A stretch of DNA of 64,000 bases from Candidatus Saccharimonadota bacterium (GCA_029288485.1 JARIHC010000004.1:186001-250000); one strand, 5' to 3'; numbered from the stretch's first letter, positions 1-8,162 are shown. Numbers and translations are program-made. Notes: a model not told the origin generated them from the sequence alone.

Positions 1-162
1 AGCTAACAAGAGAATTATAGTTACGTCAATTAGCCGAAGAGTAAGCGGGCTGAGATTATAATGCAGAAGAATTGCTGGGTCTGGAGCCGGCAAAAGCACG
101 AAAGCAATGTAAAGAAGCAGAAATATTAGGTAGCTGTAGAAAAGTTTGGATTGTAATTTCAA
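1..162 (-). CDS. Partial membrane protein (N-terminus only)
   Basis: The minus strand is open from a TTG at 160-162 to the window edge, giving 54 residues with no stop. A GGAGG sequence about 8 nt before the TTG supports this start. The reading starts with a short charged segment, then a hydrophobic stretch (SYLIFLLLYIAFVLLP) and a second hydrophobic segment entering the window edge, so it looks like the beginning of a polytopic membrane protein. The family is not recognised. It is divergent from the gene at 406, and the space between them holds both promoters. The protein continues outside the window, so its length and function cannot be judged. Confidence 0.55.
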   Translation of the reverse strand, partial: MKLQSKLFYSYLIFLLLYIAFVLLPAPDPAILLHYNLSPLTLRLIDVTIILLLA

Positions 163-405
163 ACCAGTAGCCTCCAATTACACGAAGATCGGATACATTG
201 TATGAAGTGCGTCGTCTGACTGCCGAAGCACCCTTTGCAATACTAAAACAAGCTCGGCGACGGTCTTTGTGAGATAACTTACAGACAGTATCATAACTTC
301 TTAGCTTAAGAGATATACCTTTTGTCTATAAGTTATTGTAGACGATATTTACACAGAGCATAAACCGGGCGTATGCTGCGGGTGTAGCTAACGAAAGGAG
401 TCATT
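163..405. promoter_or_regulatory. Divergent intergenic region with short inverted repeat
   Basis: This 243-nt gap separates the divergent genes at 162 (minus) and 406 (plus). An inverted repeat, GTCTA-10 nt-TAGAC, lies near 321-340 and could be an operator or part of the promoter for the plus-strand gene. An AAAGGAG Shine-Dalgarno sequence at about 393-399 precedes the ATG at 406. I see no gene or structured RNA here. Confidence 0.35.
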
Positions 406-1590
406 ATGGACGTACTTGCTGCACCAGCCACGCCTGAACGGCGTCAGATTCACATATTTGGCGGCGCTACGACAGAATCAACTAACGACAACCCCCTGAG
501 CGGGCAGATTGCCAAGCGTATTGGCGAGCTGACCCAGGTGTTTATGCCACAGCTTGATACCCGTCTGCATCTAACCGACCAGGCTGGCGGAGAACTTGGT
601 ATAGCAACTGACGAGGATCTATATAACGCTGCCCACCAAGTCGCCGCCAACTATCCGACCAAAATGGTCTTTTGGGTGCCGGATAGCCCCAGCGCCCGCG
701 AAATCGCACCAATCTTCCGGCAAGAACAGGTGGATGGTATGGCGCCGCGTAAAGACATATTTTTAGTCGGCATGACAGCCACCAAAGGTGCTGCCGGCGC
801 GGAACAGTTTGATCAAGGCTTAAACTTCGTGAAAGGCGCCAGCGCGAACCTAGATCTAGCTTACGATTACGGCACCAGAAACGGTATGGTCGTAGCCCCC
901 GAAGAATCCAGATATGAAGAAAGTACCGAATTCGATATGGTACTGCGAGGGTTGATGGAGATGTCCTATTTACGCTCTCAACTTACTTTTACGCGCTCGA
1001 CCGTTATAGGTGGAGAGCCGGTTGACTGGAATGGTCCAGAAGTATATCCGACACTGCGCCAAGTCGTCGACTACTGTATCGAGAACGGCGCCTACAAGCC
1101 GTTCATGGGAGTCACCGCCGGACACTTTGCTTGTAAGGTCGGCGATACCGAGTTCTTAACGTCGCGGCGCAAAACCAACTTTAACGACTTGGGCAGCAGC
1201 GGACTGGTCAGGGTAATAACCGACGGACCGGATAAGGTAGTCGCCATGGGTGGCAAACCGTCCGTAGGCGGTCAATCCCAGCGGATCGTGTTTGAGCATC
1301 ATCCGGAGCGCGACAGCATCGTTCACTTCCACTGTCCGCCAAAAGAGGGTTCTAAAGTGCCTGTGGTTTCGCAGCGAGAATATGAATGCGGCAGCCATGA
1401 ATGTGGCCAGAATACCTCTGATGGCTTGGCTCTGGTTGATGACGGTATTGAAGCAGTCATGCTAGACAACCATGGCCCGAATGTGGTCTTTCACCATGAA
1501 GAAAATCCGGCCAAGATCATAGAGTTCATACGTGATAACTTCGATCTAACTAAGAAAACCGGCGGCTATGTACTGCCGACGGCGGTGTGA
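406..1590 (+). CDS. PPCS-like domain fused to class II aldolase/adducin-like domain
   Basis: The 394-residue protein has two parts. Residues about 12-215 resemble a phosphopantothenoylcysteine synthetase (CoaB) fold: a GGATTES nucleotide-loop-like start and a TRNGMVVAPEESRY segment that parallels TRRLHIVAPDGSY in the adjacent coaB. The conserved AND motif of real CoaB is replaced (LAYDYG). Residues about 235-385 look like class II aldolase/adducin, with HFH near residue 306 and DNHGP near 358 as likely zinc ligands. The catalytic glutamate of the fuculose aldolase PSSE motif is missing (PSVGGQ). A strong AAAGGAG precedes the ATG. It lies 13 nt before coaB and is probably in the same operon. 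Its reaction is unknown; a step or regulatory role in CoA or pantothenate metabolism is only an inference. Confidence 0.6.
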   Translation: MDVLAAPATPERRQIHIFGGATTESTNDNPLSGQIAKRIGELTQVFMPQLDTRLHLTDQAGGELGIATDEDLYNAAHQVAANYPTKMVFWVPDSPSAREIAPIFRQEQVDGMAPRKDIFLVGMTATKGAAGAEQFDQGLNFVKGASANLDLAYDYGTRNGMVVAPEESRYEESTEFDMVLRGLMEMSYLRSQLTFTRSTVIGGEPVDWNGPEVYPTLRQVVDYCIENGAYKPFMGVTAGHFACKVGDTEFLTSRRKTNFNDLGSSGLVRVITDGPDKVVAMGGKPSVGGQSQRIVFEHHPERDSIVHFHCPPKEGSKVPVVSQREYECGSHECGQNTSDGLALVDDGIEAVMLDNHGPNVVFHHEENPAKIIEFIRDNFDLTKKTGGYVLPTAV

Positions 1591-1603
1591 GGAGCATAAG
1601 ACT

Positions 1604-2272
1604 ATGGAAACCGAGGAATACAACTGTCCGGATGTCGTAATTACCGCCGGAGGCACAAGAGAATATGTAGATGACGTCCGCTATCTAGGTAACTTTTCCG
1701 GGGGCAAGCTAGGACACGCTCTAGCCAGTACTTACGCTGAACTAGGGCAGCGGGTGTTGCTGCTAGCGCCAAATTGCGTACTAGAACGGCATGGCGAAAT
1801 AAATGGAGTGGAGCACCAGCCGTATACTTCGGCGGCTGATCTGCAAGCCGAGCTCTTGGCTGTGCCAGCCGCCCGGCTGGTGCTCCACGGCGCCGCTGTC
1901 TCCGATTACACACCCGATAAACTCGAAGGCAAGATCTCCTCTAATGAAGAGGAGTTGGTAATCCGCTGCCGGCGCACACCTAAAATTTTGCCTCAGCTGC
2001 GCGAGCACTACGGCCCTAGGGCTAAGATAGTCGGCTTTAAGCTTCTAAGCAACGTGGCCGAAACAGAACTGATCGACGTCGCTACTCAGCAGATAGCAAC
2101 TTGCCAGACTGACGCCTGCATAGCCAACGATCTACAGGAGCTGCTTGATACCAGACGTCTGCATATCGTCGCGCCAGATGGCAGCTATCAGACAGTTCAG
2201 GGCGATACGCGGGCCGTAGCCGAACAGATAGCCGTCGCGCTGCCAATAGAGCAGGAGGCAAGCCGTGTCTGA
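1604..2272 (+). CDS. coaB: Phosphopantothenate--cysteine ligase (CoaB), stand-alone
   Basis: CoaB joins 4'-phosphopantothenate to cysteine using a nucleotide triphosphate. The 222-residue product opens with VVITAGGTREYVDDVRYLGN and NFSGGKLG, matching the CoaB TAGGTxE...NxSSGKMG signature. GFKLLS and the IANDL motif (AND, substrate binding) follow near residues 150-185. The ATG at 1604 has GAGGAG overlapping the upstream stop, about 9 nt away, and is preferred over a GTG/TTG extension inside the upstream gene. In most bacteria CoaB is the C-terminal half of a CoaBC fusion. Here it is a separate protein encoded before coaC, overlapping it by 8 nt. Confidence 0.85.
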   Translation: METEEYNCPDVVITAGGTREYVDDVRYLGNFSGGKLGHALASTYAELGQRVLLLAPNCVLERHGEINGVEHQPYTSAADLQAELLAVPAARLVLHGAAVSDYTPDKLEGKISSNEEELVIRCRRTPKILPQLREHYGPRAKIVGFKLLSNVAETELIDVATQQIATCQTDACIANDLQELLDTRRLHIVAPDGSYQTVQGDTRAVAEQIAVALPIEQEASRV

Positions 2273-2804
2273 GCAAGGCAACCACCTGCTGCTTGGAGTT
2301 GGCGGCTCCATCGCTGCTTATCGCACGCCTGACTTAGCGGCCCAGCTGCGACGCTCCGGATTTGAAGTTAAAACGGTGCTGAGCCGCGCGGCAGAGCAGT
2401 TTGTAACTAAAACCAGCGTTGCTGCGATGTCGCGCGGCGAAGTCTACACAAGCAGCGACGCCTTAACTGATATATGGCGCCCGACGCACATAGAGCTAGC
2501 CGACTGGACCGACACAGCACTGATTGCGCCAGCCACCGCCGCTACCATCGGCAAACTAGCCTGCGGTATCGCCGAAGGACTATTAGCGGAAAGCTTTTTG
2601 GCGCTAAAACCAGAGGCGCGTCGATTCGTAGCTCCGGCCATGAACGGCAATATGCTGAATCAGCCATCCGTCCAGCGCAATCTAGAACAACTAGATCAAG
2701 ACAGCTTTACGATCATTGCTTCCAGGACTGGCGAACTAGCCTGCGGCTACGAGGGCAATGGGAAAATTGCCCGCATAGACAACATCGTTGAGGCTGTTAG
2801 TTAA
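2265..2804 (+). CDS. coaC: Phosphopantothenoylcysteine decarboxylase (CoaC), stand-alone
   Basis: This flavoprotein decarboxylates 4'-phosphopantothenoylcysteine to phosphopantetheine. The 179-residue sequence has GVGGSIAAYR at the N-terminus (FMN binding), a RPTHIELADW histidine near residue 77, an APATAATIGKLACGIA stretch, the APAMN motif near 125, and ELACGYEGNG with the catalytic-flap cysteine near 165. The start is GTG at 2265, with GGAGG a few bases upstream inside coaB, so the two are translationally coupled. The gene order coaB-coaC is the reverse of the usual fused CoaC-CoaB order. The gene ends only 2 nt from the convergent TrmB gene. Confidence 0.88.
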   Translation: MSEQGNHLLLGVGGSIAAYRTPDLAAQLRRSGFEVKTVLSRAAEQFVTKTSVAAMSRGEVYTSSDALTDIWRPTHIELADWTDTALIAPATAATIGKLACGIAEGLLAESFLALKPEARRFVAPAMNGNMLNQPSVQRNLEQLDQDSFTIIASRTGELACGYEGNGKIARIDNIVEAVS

Positions 2805-2806
2805 AT

Positions 2807-3577
2807 TTATTTAGCTGGTTTAGTATTTTGCCAAATGAAGTTAAAGACTAGTCTAAGCAACTCGGTGCTGGCACTGTTATGTATAGCGTGAGCTGTTTTT
2901 TGGTTATAGGGGTCAATAATCAGTGTCGTATTATCATATAAAATCACTAAGCTATTGAAGGCGCCGCGAAATTCCTCTGGCAAAACCCGCGGGTTACGAT
3001 AAAAAACGTCTTCTACCGAAGGGGTTTTGATGTTATCTGTCGGCTCCCACAACGTCTTCGCGGTAATACCCCGGTGTTTGCGCTCCTCTAAATAATACTT
3101 CTGATACTGTTTGCTCATGTGGTACAGAAAGTTATCGCGCGCCGCTATAATGTGCCACTGTTTGGAATCACAGCGCATAGCTTGCTCGATAGCCTGCTTA
3201 ATAGCCTCTGTGCCTTCGTAACGAGCTACATAGGAATCTTGCTGCGGCTTTTTAGCATTAAGCGTTTGGAAAACATTTTTTAAACTATCTAGCTGTTCGA
3301 TTTTTTGCCGCTCTGTTTTGATTGTGGATTCAATATTGCGTTTAAGCGCATCGATGTCCGCGCAGCGGTAAGTACGCACGTTATTTTGGGTATTCTCGGA
3401 TATTAGCCCGTTAGCCTTAAGCTGCGACAGAGTGTAGTAAATAGTCGTCCTGACCAGTCCGGTCTGGCGCTGTATATCGGACACTTTCCGCCCGGGGTGC
3501 TCTAAAATACAGGTGTAAACAGCGATTTCCGTATCGTTTAAACCGTAGGAGCGCAGCCACTTGTTAATTTCTTGCAT
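2807..3577 (-). CDS. TrmB-family transcriptional regulator
   Basis: The 256-residue protein starts with a winged helix-turn-helix of TrmB type (LNDTEIAVYTCILEHPGRKVSDIQRQTGLVRTTIYYTLSQLKANGL, residues about 14-60). A charged linker helix follows (about 75-105), then a C-terminal effector domain of the PLD-like fold seen in TrmB regulators. TrmB proteins in archaea respond to sugars; what this one senses is unknown. TATAAT lies exactly 7 nt before the ATG with no Shine-Dalgarno sequence, suggesting a leaderless message. A 31-bp palindrome over the promoter suggests autoregulation. Confidence 0.8.
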   Translation of the reverse strand: MQEINKWLRSYGLNDTEIAVYTCILEHPGRKVSDIQRQTGLVRTTIYYTLSQLKANGLISENTQNNVRTYRCADIDALKRNIESTIKTERQKIEQLDSLKNVFQTLNAKKPQQDSYVARYEGTEAIKQAIEQAMRCDSKQWHIIAARDNFLYHMSKQYQKYYLEERKHRGITAKTLWEPTDNIKTPSVEDVFYRNPRVLPEEFRGAFNSLVILYDNTTLIIDPYNQKTAHAIHNSASTELLRLVFNFIWQNTKPAK

Positions 3578-3580
3578 GAC

Positions 3581-3611
3581 GACTATTATATCATTTTATA
3601 TAAAAATAGTC
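3581..3611. promoter_or_regulatory. Palindromic operator over the TrmB promoter
   Basis: Seven-base arms GACTATT (3581-3587) and AATAGTC (3605-3611) form a dyad with a 17-nt AT-rich centre. The minus-strand -10 box TATAAT (3585-3590) lies inside the dyad. A bound dimer would cover the promoter of the TrmB gene, so autoregulation is a natural reading. No protein-binding data are available. Confidence 0.5.
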
Positions 3612-3632
3612 TACAAATGGTTGTCAACAATA

Positions 3633-4382
3633 TCAGATAGCGTGCGGCGGACCTTTTGTTTGCTGCGGAGCACTGGAAAGCTGCAGCGGCAAACGGGCGT
3701 CTGCCCGGCGCGGCCAGAGCACGCCCACTAAAAAGAAACTGAAGAAAATCGTATTAGTAATAACCGAGAAATGAGTCATTATGGAGCCAACGACCACCTC
3801 AAAGCCGGCACCAACTACGCCTACGCCCAAGAAAGCGCAACTGAGCGACACGGCGTTCAGCATGGCTTTAAAGCTGCTTTGTTTGGGTGCCATTCTAAGA
3901 AAATAGATGCCAACTGGACCAAATAAACCAAACATAAGAAGCGCTATTATCCAAGACGTAAAGCGCGGATTCTGAAACACAATAAAATTAGTCTCAACGG
4001 ATAGAGTGGTGTACGGCACAGCATAAATAAACGCCGCCAAGCCAAGCAATGCTACAGGTACGGTGAGGTAATAAACTGGAAAGCGCGGCCGGATAATCAA
4101 AAACCACATGATAGCCGCCTGGGCTACCATGGCCCCAAAGAAGGGGAACTCGCCAGCCACGCTCCAAAATAACAGCGTGCTTTCATTCAACGTAAAAAAT
4201 GCTGCGGCGCTAAACATAGCTAAGGCCATACCCATGAGCAGCGCGAACCAAGTCATATACTTTGACAAATCGTCGCGGGAACTGCGATAACGCCAGAGAC
4301 TTTTGCCGCCCAGCACAAGACACGCAACCGCGCCTATCAGGAACGATACGGAATCCAAAGGTATATCGCTAAGCGGCGTCAT
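3633..4382 (-). CDS. Polytopic membrane protein, probably seven helices
   Basis: The 249-residue product is almost entirely hydrophobic, with about seven predicted membrane segments, a short charged loop near residues 33-42 (RYRSSRDDLSKY) and a polar C-terminal tail. I do not recognise the family. TATAGT lies 7 nt before the ATG with no Shine-Dalgarno sequence, so the message is probably leaderless. It sits between the TrmB regulator and another small membrane protein on the same strand. It could be regulated by the neighbouring TrmB protein, but only proximity supports that. Confidence 0.65.
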   Translation of the reverse strand: MTPLSDIPLDSVSFLIGAVACLVLGGKSLWRYRSSRDDLSKYMTWFALLMGMALAMFSAAAFFTLNESTLLFWSVAGEFPFFGAMVAQAAIMWFLIIRPRFPVYYLTVPVALLGLAAFIYAVPYTTLSVETNFIVFQNPRFTSWIIALLMFGLFGPVGIYFLRMAPKQSSFKAMLNAVSLSCAFLGVGVVGAGFEVVVGSIMTHFSVITNTIFFSFFLVGVLWPRRADARLPLQLSSAPQQTKGPPHAI

Positions 4383-4420
4383 AGTTTTTACTATACACCT
4401 AAATTGGCTACCAGATTATA

Positions 4421-5011
4421 TTAGGCAGAAGCGTTGGCCTGTGCTTTAGCAAGCGCATCTTGTCTACGACTAAAAACAAGTACATCGCCAGAGGCTAAAG
4501 CAGTTAGCATAAGAGCCATCACGGGCACTAAGCCCATTCCCATAGCAACATCTATAGGTAAGTCTCCCCACTCCTTAGTTTGACTCTCGCTTAGATCTTG
4601 TTCAATGGCAGCATTAAGATCATGGTGACTAGGGAGCTCTACCGTTGCGTCAACAACCTTAGCAGACAAACGCGGTTCGCCGTAACCGCGGCCTACATTA
4701 CTAGTAGAAAGTATATCAGCCACTCGGCAATCTATCTGCTGTTTTGTGGTCAGAGAGCCTAACCGAACTGTTGCTGTATTAGCGTTTGGGCCGGACTTAT
4801 CATTAATAACGCGCTCGCAAGCCTGGTCTTGGCGAAGAGCTTTTAGACCTGCGTCGGCTTTATCTTGCGCTCGGTTGTTATCCACTACAGCAAAAAGACC
4901 CGTAGCGGCAATACCGAGCACCGCCAAGCTGCCAAAGAAACCTCTTTTATGCCGGCCTATCCAATACGGCGACTGACTACTTTTTTTGATTGTTTCACCT
5001 TGTTCGCTCAT
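4421..5011 (-). CDS. Hypothetical protein with N- and C-terminal membrane helices
   Basis: The 196-residue protein has a short basic cytoplasmic start, a membrane helix near residues 26-43 (GFFGSLAVLGIAATGLFAVV), an extracytoplasmic segment with two cysteines (ACER and IDCRV), a second helix near 153-172, and a short charged tail. The family is not recognised. A GAGG sequence about 10 nt upstream may serve as ribosome binding site. It is divergent from the lipoprotein gene at 5123. Base composition is more AT-rich than that of the enzyme genes around it. Confidence 0.6.
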   Translation of the reverse strand: MSEQGETIKKSSQSPYWIGRHKRGFFGSLAVLGIAATGLFAVVDNNRAQDKADAGLKALRQDQACERVINDKSGPNANTATVRLGSLTTKQQIDCRVADILSTSNVGRGYGEPRLSAKVVDATVELPSHHDLNAAIEQDLSESQTKEWGDLPIDVAMGMGLVPVMALMLTALASGDVLVFSRRQDALAKAQANASA

Positions 5012-5122
5012 GCAGAATTACCTCTATTAATATTTTACTTATCATAACATATAAATAGCCTCACACTTTATGTGATCATATGTTAATTATGTGTTATAGT
5101 GACAATAATTATTAGGAGTATT

Positions 5123-5590
5123 ATGAAAGAGTCTTTTCGCAGTAAACGAATTGCTACTTTTTTAGCTATAGTAGCAGGCGGCTTGGCGTTAGCAGGATGC
5201 AACGGCGAAACTCACGGTTTAGCCGGAGTGGAACTAGTGAATTGTCAAGAAGGACCCAAAACTAATGAAATAACCTTGCAAAATTTTACTAAAGGGCAGT
5301 CTTTTGGGCTAGGTCAAGACATCAAAACCGGAGACGGCGGGACAACAAATATCACTAATAAGTACAGTATCCATGCGCCGTTCACGATCACTTCGCTCGG
5401 CAAAGGAGTCTTCACTTATTACAGCGGGTACGATGAATCTAAGAGGGATGCTGTAACACCCCCAACTCCACATCCGGACGGAACCTACACGCTAACACTC
5501 TTAGACCAAGATCAGAAGTACGCATTAACTGGCAGTCCGAACCCGGACGGCTCGACACGTTTGACGATTGACGCGTCATGCACTCAGTAG
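5123..5590 (+). CDS. Small lipoprotein of unknown function
   Basis: The product is 155 residues from the ATG at 5123, which has TAGGAG 5 nt upstream; an ATA/ATG extension further upstream lacks this signal. A basic N-terminus and hydrophobic stretch end in the lipobox LALAGC near residue 25, so lipid modification at that cysteine is expected. The mature part is polar, with two further cysteines (VNCQE and the C-terminal SCTQ) that could form a disulfide. TTATAG in front of the gene is a likely -10 box. It is followed by a promoter and small-RNA-like unit. Confidence 0.7.
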   Translation: MKESFRSKRIATFLAIVAGGLALAGCNGETHGLAGVELVNCQEGPKTNEITLQNFTKGQSFGLGQDIKTGDGGTTNITNKYSIHAPFTITSLGKGVFTYYSGYDESKRDAVTPPTPHPDGTYTLTLLDQDQKYALTGSPNPDGSTRLTIDASCTQ

Positions 5591-5603
5591 CGCCAGTAAA
5601 AGC

Positions 5604-5631
5604 TTGCGCTTAATATCATACGTGCTATAAT
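5604..5631 (+). promoter_or_regulatory. Strong promoter with extended -10 element
   Basis: TTGCGC (5604-5609) and a perfect TATAAT (5626-5631) are 16 nt apart, and TGC directly precedes the -10 box, giving an extended -10 element. Transcription should begin near 5638 and run into the terminator at 5687-5713. Confidence 0.7.
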
Positions 5632-5637
5632 CTCTCG

Positions 5638-5713
5638 CAGTGTGATCAAAAGACCACCGCAATACCGCAATAAACAAAGCGCAGGGAATCGCCCCAAAAG
5701 GGGCGATTTTTTT
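5638..5713 (+). ncRNA. Candidate small RNA or leader RNA of about 76 nt
   Basis: A good promoter (5604-5631) is followed about 50 nt later by a strong intrinsic terminator, with no open frame of useful length between them. The interval contains a tandem CCGCAATA repeat near 5657-5672. It could be a free small RNA, or a terminated leader that controls the amidohydrolase gene at 5779. A weak promoter-like pair (TTCAAT at 5736, TTAAAA at 5759) may serve that gene separately, which favours a free RNA. It matches no RNA family I know. Confidence 0.5.
5687..5713 (+). terminator. Rho-independent terminator
   Basis: AATCGCCCC (5687-5695) pairs with GGGGCGATT (5700-5708) around an AAAA loop, followed directly by a run of seven T residues. 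It is the only textbook intrinsic terminator I could find in the window. Confidence 0.85.
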
Positions 5714-5778
5714 ATGCCTCAAATATTTAAACTCCTTCAATTTAGGCCCTTTAACAGATTAAAACGAGAGGAGGCAAG

Positions 5779-6795
5779 GTGAGCTGGCAAGCAGTTGACC
5801 CCAAACAACAACTAACGACCATGGTCGAGATGGGAGGAGGCTGGGTCAACGCCCACGCCCACATTGACCGCAGCTATATTATTAACGCCGATAATTGGGC
5901 GCGTACAAACGACGCACTGGCCACCAAGTGGGATCTAACGGACGAATATAAACGCTCGGCAAGTGTCGAGGAAATTCTAGGACATATGTCTATGGCAGCC
6001 GAACACTTGCTAATGCAAGGCGGCCAGGCGTTAGGCTCGTTCATAGATTGCGATAGTGTGGTGCGCGACAAAAGCCTGCGTGCCGCCGAAAAACTCAGAG
6101 AGCGTTACGCGGATGAGCTAGAGATAGTCTTTATGAGCCAGCCAATCAAAGGTTTGAGCGACCCGGTTGAGCGGGAATGGTTTGAGCATGCCGCCGAATT
6201 CGTGGACATAATCGGTGGGCTGCCTGAGCGCGACGGCCACCACGACCCGTCCCTCGACAGGTCGGACGAACACTTCGACACCATCTTCGGACTGGCGGGC
6301 GAGCACGACAAACCGTTGCATATTCACGTCGACCAGCACAACACGCCGGCCCAGATTGAAACCGAGAGAGCTATAGCCAAAACCCGCGAACACGGCTACG
6401 CCGGCCGGGTTACGCTGATCCACTGCATATCGCTAGCGGCACACCCTAAGCCGTACCGCGAACGCATTTACGCCGATCTGACTGAGCAAGATATAGGTGT
6501 AGTAACTTGTCCGACAGCCTGGATTGACCACCGGCGCAGCGAAACCCTAACGCCGACACATAACGCCATCACGCCTGTAGACGAAATGGTCAAAGCCGGG
6601 ATACGCGTAGCGATCGGTACGGATAATATCGCCGATATCTACAAGCCTTTCAGCGACGGCGACATGTGGACCGAGCTGCGCTTTTTGCTGGAAGCTACGC
6701 ACATGTACGACATGGACACACTAGCTAGAATTGCCACTAGAAGCGGGCTAGAAGCACTTGGTCTAGCGGAAACCAGATCAGCCATAGCCGCTTAG
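5779..6795 (+). CDS. Amidohydrolase of the cytosine deaminase-like group
   Basis: The 338-residue protein carries the metal-dependent amidohydrolase signature: HAHID near residue 26, HVDQH near 191 (third histidine), HC near 215 and GTDN near 279 (metal-binding aspartate). This order matches the cytosine deaminase/amidohydrolase superfamily. The substrate cannot be read from the sequence; candidates are cytosine, related pyrimidines or another cyclic amide. The start is GTG at 5779, supported by AGGAGG 4 nt upstream. It stands between the small-RNA unit and a leaderless gene of unknown function. Confidence 0.75.
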   Translation: MSWQAVDPKQQLTTMVEMGGGWVNAHAHIDRSYIINADNWARTNDALATKWDLTDEYKRSASVEEILGHMSMAAEHLLMQGGQALGSFIDCDSVVRDKSLRAAEKLRERYADELEIVFMSQPIKGLSDPVEREWFEHAAEFVDIIGGLPERDGHHDPSLDRSDEHFDTIFGLAGEHDKPLHIHVDQHNTPAQIETERAIAKTREHGYAGRVTLIHCISLAAHPKPYRERIYADLTEQDIGVVTCPTAWIDHRRSETLTPTHNAITPVDEMVKAGIRVAIGTDNIADIYKPFSDGDMWTELRFLLEATHMYDMDTLARIATRSGLEALGLAETRSAIAA

Positions 6796-6831
6796 GTAAT
6801 TAACACCCTTAGCGCCGCGCCATGCTTGTGC

Positions 6832-6859
6832 TTGCAAATATCCGGGTTAGTTATACAAT
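6832..6859 (+). promoter_or_regulatory. Promoter giving a leaderless message for the gene at 6866
   Basis: TTGCAA (6832-6837) and TACAAT (6854-6859) are 16 nt apart. The start codon at 6866 lies 6 nt after the -10 box, which is where transcription should begin. There is no Shine-Dalgarno sequence. Confidence 0.6.
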
Positions 6860-6865
6860 TAACCG

Positions 6866-7516
6866 ATGAGTATGGCTAATAACGCAGAGGCGATCGAGCC
6901 TATATCTTTCGTGCAAGAGCAATATCCGGAGCTTATTTTGAGTTCGGATATACATGATCTACAAGGTGCTGTAGCCTGCGCCGAATACCTCGGTCAACAG
7001 CAGCCAGGCACACGATCCAGCAAAAATTTAATCAGCTCCAGCCAAGACACGTTAAATGATCAAGATCTTATTGACCTGTGTTCCGGTAAAGATGCTCTGT
7101 CTTTCGAAGCGTCAACTGCGGCGAGGAGGCTAGTAATACGGGCAGCAGAGAAAGCTTTCTCGCCAGTATTCAGATATCATACCAAAGTAGCTAGAGCAGT
7201 AGGGCTATTTTCACTCACACAGTACAAAGTAGAGGCGGGCGAGCCGCTGGACACTCAGCAAATAACCAAAGAATATGAACAGCTGATGGAAATCACGAGC
7301 GGCTTTTTCTCGCGCGGGTTTATTAAACAAGTTTGGCTGGAGCGGCACTACAAGGACCTGTTGGCCGCCAAAAGACCGTTAAGCCAAGCAGAACTAGCTT
7401 CGGCTCAAGCCGGTCTGGATGTATGTAAGGCTTATACCCGCAATCCTCTCGCCAAAGGCGATTTTATGCTTGATCAATGGCGTATCAACAGGCGCCTTAA
7501 GCGGGCTGCGGCATAA
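6866..7516 (+). CDS. Hypothetical soluble protein
   Basis: The 216-residue protein has no signal peptide or membrane helix and is rich in predicted alpha helices. It ends in a basic helix (RINRRLKRAAA). I do not recognise the family. The message seems leaderless. The next gene starts 2 nt after its stop without its own ribosome-binding site, so the two are probably co-translated and may function together. Confidence 0.6.
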   Translation: MSMANNAEAIEPISFVQEQYPELILSSDIHDLQGAVACAEYLGQQQPGTRSSKNLISSSQDTLNDQDLIDLCSGKDALSFEASTAARRLVIRAAEKAFSPVFRYHTKVARAVGLFSLTQYKVEAGEPLDTQQITKEYEQLMEITSGFFSRGFIKQVWLERHYKDLLAAKRPLSQAELASAQAGLDVCKAYTRNPLAKGDFMLDQWRINRRLKRAAA

Positions 7517-7517
7517 T

Positions 7518-8162
7518 ATGGCTGAGCAGCTACAACCCCTAATCAATGCCGAACCTTACTTACAAGGTCCTGATATGAGTGCAACTAGAGCGGGGAGTTT
7601 AGTCCTCGATGCTATGGAGCGCTACAGTGAACCTTGGCGGCGCCACCACGTAGTTGACCACATGTGCGATGTGATCGGGTTTTTGCTAGAGAATGTGGAC
7701 GAATTAGATAATCCGCGGCGCACTCTGTGGGCGGCGATTGATCACGATATAGTTTATGTCCCGGAGGCTTCATTAGCGCCAGGCGCTAATGAAAGGCGCA
7801 GCGCACAACTTAATCAGCAGCGCCTAGATGGGTTATTACCGACCGAAGAAGTAGATTCCTCTGGCGCGTACATTATAGCCACGGCGGACCATAGCTGGGA
7901 TGGCCAGGATATGGATCTAGCTTATCTATTAGACGCGGACCTTAAAATCTTGGGCGCGCCAGAAGATGAGTTTGATAAATTCGACGATAATATCTGGGAA
8001 GAATATAAAGAAATTGTGGATTTAGATACCTACAATACTAATCGTGAAGGTATTTTGCGCGGTTTTTACGACAAAAAGCGGCTATTTATAACCGACGCCG
8101 CGCACAAACAGTTTGAAGATCAGGCCAAAGCTAACCTAGAGCGACGCCTTAGCCGGTTTTAA
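7518..8162 (+). CDS. Predicted HD-superfamily metal-dependent phosphohydrolase
   Basis: The 214-residue product is read from the ATG at 7518, directly after the preceding stop; an upstream in-frame start would lie inside that gene. RRHHVVDHMCDV (near residue 36), AIDHDIVYVP (near 74) and NERRSAQ (near 93) match the pattern of the HD phosphohydrolase group annotated as COG4339. In that group H...HD...NE(R)RSA residues line the metal site. DADLKILG near 136 completes the set of acidic residues. The substrate is unknown; a nucleotide or phosphate monoester is likely from the superfamily. It is convergent with coaD. Confidence 0.7.
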   Translation: MAEQLQPLINAEPYLQGPDMSATRAGSLVLDAMERYSEPWRRHHVVDHMCDVIGFLLENVDELDNPRRTLWAAIDHDIVYVPEASLAPGANERRSAQLNQQRLDGLLPTEEVDSSGAYIIATADHSWDGQDMDLAYLLDADLKILGAPEDEFDKFDDNIWEEYKEIVDLDTYNTNREGILRGFYDKKRLFITDAAHKQFEDQAKANLERRLSRF

